28,518 nucleotides of DNA from CAZDET01 sp964504335. GTDB taxonomy: Bacteria; Bacteroidota; Bacteroidia; Chitinophagales; Saprospiraceae. Positions 24,156-28,518 of the stretch are shown here, piece after piece. The notes beneath the pieces were generated by a model. It ran no database searches, was not told the DNA's origin, and was given only the letters and a program-made list of their open reading frames with translations. Numbering within the stretch: the first letter of the stretch is position 1; the number at the start of each line of letters is the position of its first letter. Position numbers and translations under genes: made by a program. The DNA is taken from assembly GCA_964504335.1 (NCBI GenBank), contig CAZDET010000060.1, positions 1 through 28,518 on the forward strand. Reading direction: 5' to 3'.

Positions 24156-25262
24156 ATGAGTAAGCACGGACGCGTACTAGTTGCCATGAGCGGCGGGATC
24201 GATAGTACCGTAACGGCAATGCTGCTGCACGAGGAGGGCTATGAGGTGGTTGGCATTACGATGAAAACCTGGGATTACGCCAACAGCGGTGGCACCAAGA
24301 AAGAAACGGGCTGCTGCAGCCTCGATAGCATCAACGATGCCCGCGAGGTAGCCGTCAATATGGGCTTCCACCACTTCATTGTCGATATACGCGAAGATTT
24401 CGGGGATTACGTCATCGATAATTTCGTCGATGAATATATGGCGGGGCGGACGCCCAATCCCTGCGTGTTGTGCAATACGCACATCAAGTGGAATTCCCTG
24501 CTCAAGCGGGCCGATGCGCTGGGCTGTGAGTTTATTGCCACGGGCCACTACGCGAAAATCATTCACGAACACGACCGCTACTTCATCCGCAAGAGCGTAG
24601 ACCGCAATAAGGATCAGTCTTATGTGCTCTGGGGTCTGAGCCAGGAGTGTATGGCGCGCAGCCGTTTCCCACTGGGAGGTATGACCAAGCCCGAGGTGCG
24701 GCAGCTGGCTGCCGATCTCGGATACGAGGCCCTCAGCAAGAAGGCGGAGAGTTACGAGATCTGTTTCGTTCCCGACAACGACTACCGCGGCTTTCTCAAG
24801 CGGCGCGTACCCGACCTGGAGACCCAGGTGGCGGGCGGCGACTTTGTCGATACGGCCGGAGAAGTGATTGGTAAGCACCAGGGATATCCCTTTTACACCA
24901 TCGGTCAGCGCAAAGGACTGGGGGTCGCCTTCGGCGAGCCCATGTACGTCACGGAAATTCGCCCGGAAACGAACACGGTCGTGCTCGGTTCGGTCGACGA
25001 GCTCGTGCGCAACGGCATGGAAGTGGGCAAGGTAAATCTGATGAAATACGCTTCCTTGCCCGACGGGCTGGAGGCCCTCACTAAAGTCCGCTATCGCGAT
25101 GCGGGTACGCTGGCACGGCTCGAACAAACGGCAGCGGATCGGGTATCGGTCGAGTTTCTGGCGAACGTACGGGGAATCGCCCCCGGGCAGTCGGCGGTAT
25201 TTTACGAAGGCGAGGATGTCGTCGGCGGAGGTATTATTTTTTCAAGTAAGACGTTTGAATAG
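24156..25262 (+). CDS. mnmA: tRNA-specific 2-thiouridylase MnmA
   Basis: Thiolates U34 of Lys, Glu and Gln tRNAs using ATP and relayed sulfur. The protein is 368 aa, normal for the family. The PP-loop is SGGIDST (12-18). The first catalytic Cys is Cys106 in NPCVLCN and the second is Cys203 in SYEICFVPDNDY. The Cys-rich insert GCCSLDSINDARE is of the type I recall from Bacteroidota homologues. The C-terminal domains (GKHQGYPFYTIGQRKGLG, then the beta-barrel) are complete. It starts a plus-strand run with a lipoprotein, rimM and a DUF885 gene, so two RNA-related genes are co-oriented. Confidence 0.96.
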   Translation: MSKHGRVLVAMSGGIDSTVTAMLLHEEGYEVVGITMKTWDYANSGGTKKETGCCSLDSINDAREVAVNMGFHHFIVDIREDFGDYVIDNFVDEYMAGRTPNPCVLCNTHIKWNSLLKRADALGCEFIATGHYAKIIHEHDRYFIRKSVDRNKDQSYVLWGLSQECMARSRFPLGGMTKPEVRQLAADLGYEALSKKAESYEICFVPDNDYRGFLKRRVPDLETQVAGGDFVDTAGEVIGKHQGYPFYTIGQRKGLGVAFGEPMYVTEIRPETNTVVLGSVDELVRNGMEVGKVNLMKYASLPDGLEALTKVRYRDAGTLARLEQTAADRVSVEFLANVRGIAPGQSAVFYEGEDVVGGGIIFSSKTFE

Positions 25263-25284
25263 GGATTGAATGATCCACAGTGCT

Positions 25285-26055
25285 ATGCGTCTACTTCTAC
25301 TTTTTGGTCTGTTCCTTGTTGTTTGCTCTGCTTGTGAGGAGGAGTCACTCGCCCCTCCGGTAATTGATTTCCACTACGATTATTTCCCACTGGCCATTGG
25401 CCGGGAATGGGTATACGAAGTAGATAGCCTGCGGCCGGTAGCCACCGTGCAGGGGGTGGTACTCGATTCGCTGCGCCTGCAGGCGCGGGAGCGACTAATC
25501 GATACCTTCACCGACGCCACGGGCCAATTGTGGTATCGCGGCGTGCGCGAAGAGCGCGCTTCCGATAGCCTGGCCTGGCAAGAACGCACGACCTTTCTCC
25601 TGGGCCGATCAGTCGAGCGTGCCTTCCGGGTAGAAAATAATTTGCCCTTCGCCAAATTGGTCTTCCCACCGAAACAAGGAGATGTCTGGGATGGCAATGC
25701 AGCCTTCGACGCCAGCCAGGAGGTGGATATTCGCGGAAACGCCGTTCGCCTCTTCGAAGGGTGGAATTACGAGTACTTGCAGGTGCATGCCCCCGCCCTG
25801 GCAGACGACTTGCCCGCCGATAGTACCCTGCAGGTGCGTACGGTAGATGTAGACAACCTGCTCAACCGGCGCTACGTGGAAGAACGCTATGCCAAAGGGA
25901 TCGGACTAATCTACCGCGAATGGGAGATTTTTGATACCCAATGCGTCGTTTGTTGCGGCGGCGCGGAAAACACGGCCGAATGTGCCCAGTTGCCGTGGCG
26001 CGAAAAGGCAGAAGTAGGCTTTTGGGTCCGGCAGCGCCTCATTGACTTTCGATAA
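25285..26055 (+). CDS. Lipoprotein of unknown function
   Basis: Protein of 256 aa with a lipoprotein leader (MRLLLLFGLFLVVCSAC). The mature N-terminus has the phrase YFPLAIGREWVYEVDS, typical of Bacteroidota lipoproteins that describe a 'G-x-x-W-x-Y' beta motif, but I cannot assign a family. A Cys cluster near the C-terminus (CVVCCGG...C) is unusual for a periplasmic lipoprotein. An in-frame ATG at 25270, 8 bp after the mnmA stop, would add five residues. The TAA overlaps the rimM ATG by one base (TAATG), so translational coupling is likely. Confidence 0.8.
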   Translation: MRLLLLFGLFLVVCSACEEESLAPPVIDFHYDYFPLAIGREWVYEVDSLRPVATVQGVVLDSLRLQARERLIDTFTDATGQLWYRGVREERASDSLAWQERTTFLLGRSVERAFRVENNLPFAKLVFPPKQGDVWDGNAAFDASQEVDIRGNAVRLFEGWNYEYLQVHAPALADDLPADSTLQVRTVDVDNLLNRRYVEERYAKGIGLIYREWEIFDTQCVVCCGGAENTAECAQLPWREKAEVGFWVRQRLIDFR

Positions 26056-26561
26056 TGGAATTGGTGCAAATCGGTCGAACGGGGAAGGCGCACGGCCTTC
26101 AGGGCGAACTCAAGGTGCAGATTGAGGAACCTTACACCGACGATTTCTTGCAATTAAAAGCCTGCCTCCTGGAGCGCGAAGGCCGGCAAGTACCCCATTT
26201 TATTGAGCAGTTGCGCGGGCGCAATGCCCATATCCTCAAGTTAGAACAAGTAGATGACCGCGAAACGGCGCAGCTTTGGGCGCATTGTCCGATATTAGTG
26301 CCTGCCGACCAATTGTCGGTAGATCCGGACGTGGAAGAAAGCGTCTTTCAGCAATTTATAGGCTTCGAGGTGTACGATGCTAAACTGGGGGCCGTAGGAA
26401 TCATCGAAGAGGTGATCGAACAGACGCACCAGGTCTTGGTCGTGGTGCGGTATCAGGGCCGGGAAGTTTATTTGCCGCTTCACGAAGACCTAATCGATCG
26501 CATGGAGCCGGATCAGCAACAACTATACATGGATTTGCCGGAAGGCCTCCTCGATTTGTAA
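26055..26561 (+). CDS. rimM: Ribosome maturation factor RimM
   Basis: Assists assembly of the 30S head by binding S19 and 16S rRNA. The protein is 168 aa, the family length. The N-terminal beta-barrel has the diagnostic IGRTGKAHGLQGELKV. The C-terminal PRC-barrel begins at FIGFEVYD and ends with the EVYLPLHEDLIDRM motif. Its ATG overlaps the stop of the upstream lipoprotein gene by one base. Commonly rimM follows rpsP and precedes trmD; here neither is adjacent. Confidence 0.95.
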   Translation: MELVQIGRTGKAHGLQGELKVQIEEPYTDDFLQLKACLLEREGRQVPHFIEQLRGRNAHILKLEQVDDRETAQLWAHCPILVPADQLSVDPDVEESVFQQFIGFEVYDAKLGAVGIIEEVIEQTHQVLVVVRYQGREVYLPLHEDLIDRMEPDQQQLYMDLPEGLLDL

Positions 26562-26573
26562 ACTTGTTCACTC

Positions 26574-28277
26574 ATGCCGCGCCACTCAATTGTACTCTGT
26601 TTATTACTTGCCGTTGGTCATTTTACATTTGCGCAAGCTCCGGATAGCCTGGCCGCCCGACAAGCCTTGCTGCAAGCCATCGAGCAATTCGACGAACACG
26701 AATCGAACCGCGATGCCCTCCCTTCCCGCGCTCGGTACGAGCTGAGGGATCAGCAGGCGGAAGCCCTGCTGGACAAACTGGCCGGGATTCCACGTGCGCT
26801 GCTGTCCACCTCCGATCAAATCAATTACGACCTACTTGTCTTCATATTAGAAGACCGTCGGGCCACCCACGCGTTCGGTTTGCATCTGATACCCTTCAAT
26901 GCCGAAGGCGGGTTTTACAATGGGCTGGCCTATTTGCCCAACCGCTTTCGCTTTGAATCGGCTTCCGATTTCGAACGGTACCACAAGGCCCTGCGGCGTT
27001 TTCCGGAGGAGGTGCGGGCCAACCTGGCCCTTTTGCGTGAAGGCGTTGAACGAGGGGTGGTTTCCTCCCGCCTCGTGGCGAACAAGTACTTTGAGTTGAC
27101 TGCCCCCTTCAAGCAGGCAGTTGACAGCGAACATCCGCTCCTCCGAGTATACGAGGGGCTGCCCGAGGAATGGCCGGAGCAACGCCGGGAAACGGAGCGC
27201 TTGATCCGCGACAGCATCCAGCCGCTATTCACTGAGCTCGATCAATTCATGCAGGCAACGTATTTGCCGGCAGCTACGGAGGCGATTGGGCTGTCGGCCT
27301 TGCCCGGTGGAAAAGCGATGTACGAACAACGCATCCGCTATTACACTACACTGGATATCGATCCGGATTCGGTCTTTGCCATTGGGCAGGCGGAGGTAGC
27401 GCGCCTGCGCGCGGAGATGGAAGCGATTATTCAGGAGGTAGAATTCGAGGGGAGCTACGCGGATTTTCTGGACTTTCTGCGTACGGACCCCCGCTTTTAC
27501 GCCAAGACAGCCGAAGAAATTCTGAAAGAAGCCAGTTACCTGGCCAAGCGGATCGACGGCCTGTTACCGGCCTTCTTTGGCAAGCTTCCGCGGCTGTCCT
27601 ATGGGGTGGAGCCGGTGCCGGCGGCAATCGCTCCAACCTATACCAGTGGCCGTTATTCGCCGGGGTCACTAGACCCGCCGTTCCGGGCCGGGCATTACTG
27701 GGTCAATACGACCAAGCTCGACAGCCGGCCGTTGTATGCCCTGCCGGCACTTACCCTGCACGAAGCCGTGCCTGGCCACCACCTGCAGATTGCCCTCGCT
27801 CAGGAACTAGAAGATTTACCCACGTTTCGGCGCCGCACCTACCTTTCTGCCTTCGGTGAGGGCTGGGGCCTGTACGCCGAGTACCTCGGCGGGGAGATGG
27901 GCGTCTACCAGACCCCCTACGACCGCTTCGGCCAGCTGACCTACGAGATGTGGCGCGCCTGTCGGCTGGTGGTCGATGTTGGTATGCACTACAAGGGCTG
28001 GAGTCGCGATCGGGCCGTAGCGTTTTTGCAATCCAACACCGCGCTGTCCATTCACGAGTGCAATACGGAAATTGATCGCTACATCGGCTGGCCCGGCCAG
28101 GCGGTGTCCTATAAAATGGGCGAACTCACCATCCGCCGCCTGCGTACAGAAGCGGAGGCGGCCCTGGGCGCTGCCTTCGATCTGCGCGCCTTCCACGATG
28201 CGATTTTGGAAAACGGCTCGGTCCCCATGTTTAGCCTGGAAGCCCGCATCGCTCGTCTGATAGAGGAAGGGCAATAG
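26574..28277 (+). CDS. DUF885 family metallopeptidase-like protein
   Basis: Protein of 567 aa with a signal peptide (MPRHSIVLCLLLAVGHFTFAQ), so periplasmic. The DUF885 hallmark HEAVPGHHLQ is at 396-405, and 26 residues later a conserved Glu lies in FGEGWGLYAEYLG (Glu429), consistent with a gluzincin-like zinc site (His396, His402 or 403, Glu429). Conserved AFLQSNTALS and RYIGWPGQAVSYKMGE follow, as in full-length members. The family is thought to be peptidases; the substrate is unknown. It starts 12 bp after rimM and is probably co-transcribed with it. It ends 1 bp before the convergent partial gene. Confidence 0.88.
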   Translation: MPRHSIVLCLLLAVGHFTFAQAPDSLAARQALLQAIEQFDEHESNRDALPSRARYELRDQQAEALLDKLAGIPRALLSTSDQINYDLLVFILEDRRATHAFGLHLIPFNAEGGFYNGLAYLPNRFRFESASDFERYHKALRRFPEEVRANLALLREGVERGVVSSRLVANKYFELTAPFKQAVDSEHPLLRVYEGLPEEWPEQRRETERLIRDSIQPLFTELDQFMQATYLPAATEAIGLSALPGGKAMYEQRIRYYTTLDIDPDSVFAIGQAEVARLRAEMEAIIQEVEFEGSYADFLDFLRTDPRFYAKTAEEILKEASYLAKRIDGLLPAFFGKLPRLSYGVEPVPAAIAPTYTSGRYSPGSLDPPFRAGHYWVNTTKLDSRPLYALPALTLHEAVPGHHLQIALAQELEDLPTFRRRTYLSAFGEGWGLYAEYLGGEMGVYQTPYDRFGQLTYEMWRACRLVVDVGMHYKGWSRDRAVAFLQSNTALSIHECNTEIDRYIGWPGQAVSYKMGELTIRRLRTEAEAALGAAFDLRAFHDAILENGSVPMFSLEARIARLIEEGQ

Positions 28278-28278
28278 G

Positions 28279-28518
28279 TTACCGCTCTTTCTGTTGGAGC
28301 CACTCGATGCAAAGGTGCCAGAGGTCTTGAAAGGGGATGATTTCTAGCTCTAGGTGATAGGTTGGGTCATTAGAGGTAGTTTCTAGCCTTTGTAACATGT
28401 CAGTTATTTTTGGCTTGCGGAGGTATCGAGGGCGAAAACCAGATCGCGCTAGCTCTTTCAATAAACCTATGAAATGCTTTGTACGCTCGAAAACAGCCCC
28501 TTTTAAATACCTTGCACG
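28279..28518 (-). CDS. Partial hypothetical protein, C-terminal 79 residues
   Basis: The frame is open from the stop at 28279-28281 to the window edge, with no need for a start inside the window. The visible part is basic and aromatic (RYLKGAVFERTKHFIGLL, GFRPRYLRKPKITDMLQR, then IIPFQDLWHLCIEWLQQKER). Its composition is AT-richer than the upstream genes. No family is recognised. Convergence with the DUF885 gene at 1 bp and an uninterrupted 79 codons support a real gene; the TTG at 28461 is not the likely start. Confidence 0.6.
   Translation of the reverse strand, partial: RARYLKGAVFERTKHFIGLLKELARSGFRPRYLRKPKITDMLQRLETTSNDPTYHLELEIIPFQDLWHLCIEWLQQKER

Noticed and set aside
24177..25127. 316-codon minus-strand open frame opposite mnmA
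   Set aside because: mnmA is complete with all catalytic residues; the antisense translation shows no domain.

Overview
The window looks like part of a Bacteroidota chromosome of moderately high GC, probably from the Saprospiria/Lewinella side of the phylum. This rests on TAnnTTTG-type -7 elements, the near absence of Shine-Dalgarno sequences, several short lipoproteins and small beta-barrel proteins, a SPOR-RlpA, a DUF6438 lipoprotein, and the ubiA-type prenyltransferase/maf/KdsC-like HAD cluster that I recall from this phylum. A block of exactly 100 N shows that it is a draft or metagenome scaffold.

Layout. (1) 92-3712, minus: a tight two-gene unit of a CHAT (caspase-like) protease followed 3 bp later by a membrane-anchored nSTAND1 NTPase. 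This is the best candidate for a conflict/defence or signalling system. (2) 3713-4086: a short-period repeat array, the scaffold gap and the sod terminator. (3) 4087-5280: superoxide dismutase, divergent from a PepSY-like lipoprotein. (4) 5346-8117: an M16 zinc protease whose signal peptide is interrupted by an in-frame TGA. (5) 8313-11368: two exported beta-barrel-like proteins and an exported amidase. (6) 11452-15892, minus: eight co-oriented housekeeping genes, in transcription order ferredoxin, iscX, KdsC-like HAD phosphatase, UbiA-type prenyltransferase, maf, gatC, ABC ATPase and cobalamin adenosyltransferase. (7) 15995-18135: a YigZ-family protein converging on an HtrA/Deg protease. (8) 18313-20555: a small membrane protein and an ABC-F ATPase. 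(9) 20560-23982: envelope genes (DUF6438 and OmpA lipoproteins, a cohesin-like lipoprotein, RlpA). (10) 24156-28277, plus: mnmA, a lipoprotein, rimM and a DUF885 peptidase-like protein. A minus-strand partial gene runs off the right end.

Most genes are housekeeping or envelope functions. Two things stand out. One is the CHAT/nSTAND1 pair. The other is a set of five intergenic arrays with a strict 8-bp period (3757-3812, 11371-11450, 15492-15547, 16634-16689, 23992-24063). Their octamer sequences differ between loci, two form clean inverted repeats, and one lies exactly between two convergent stop codons.
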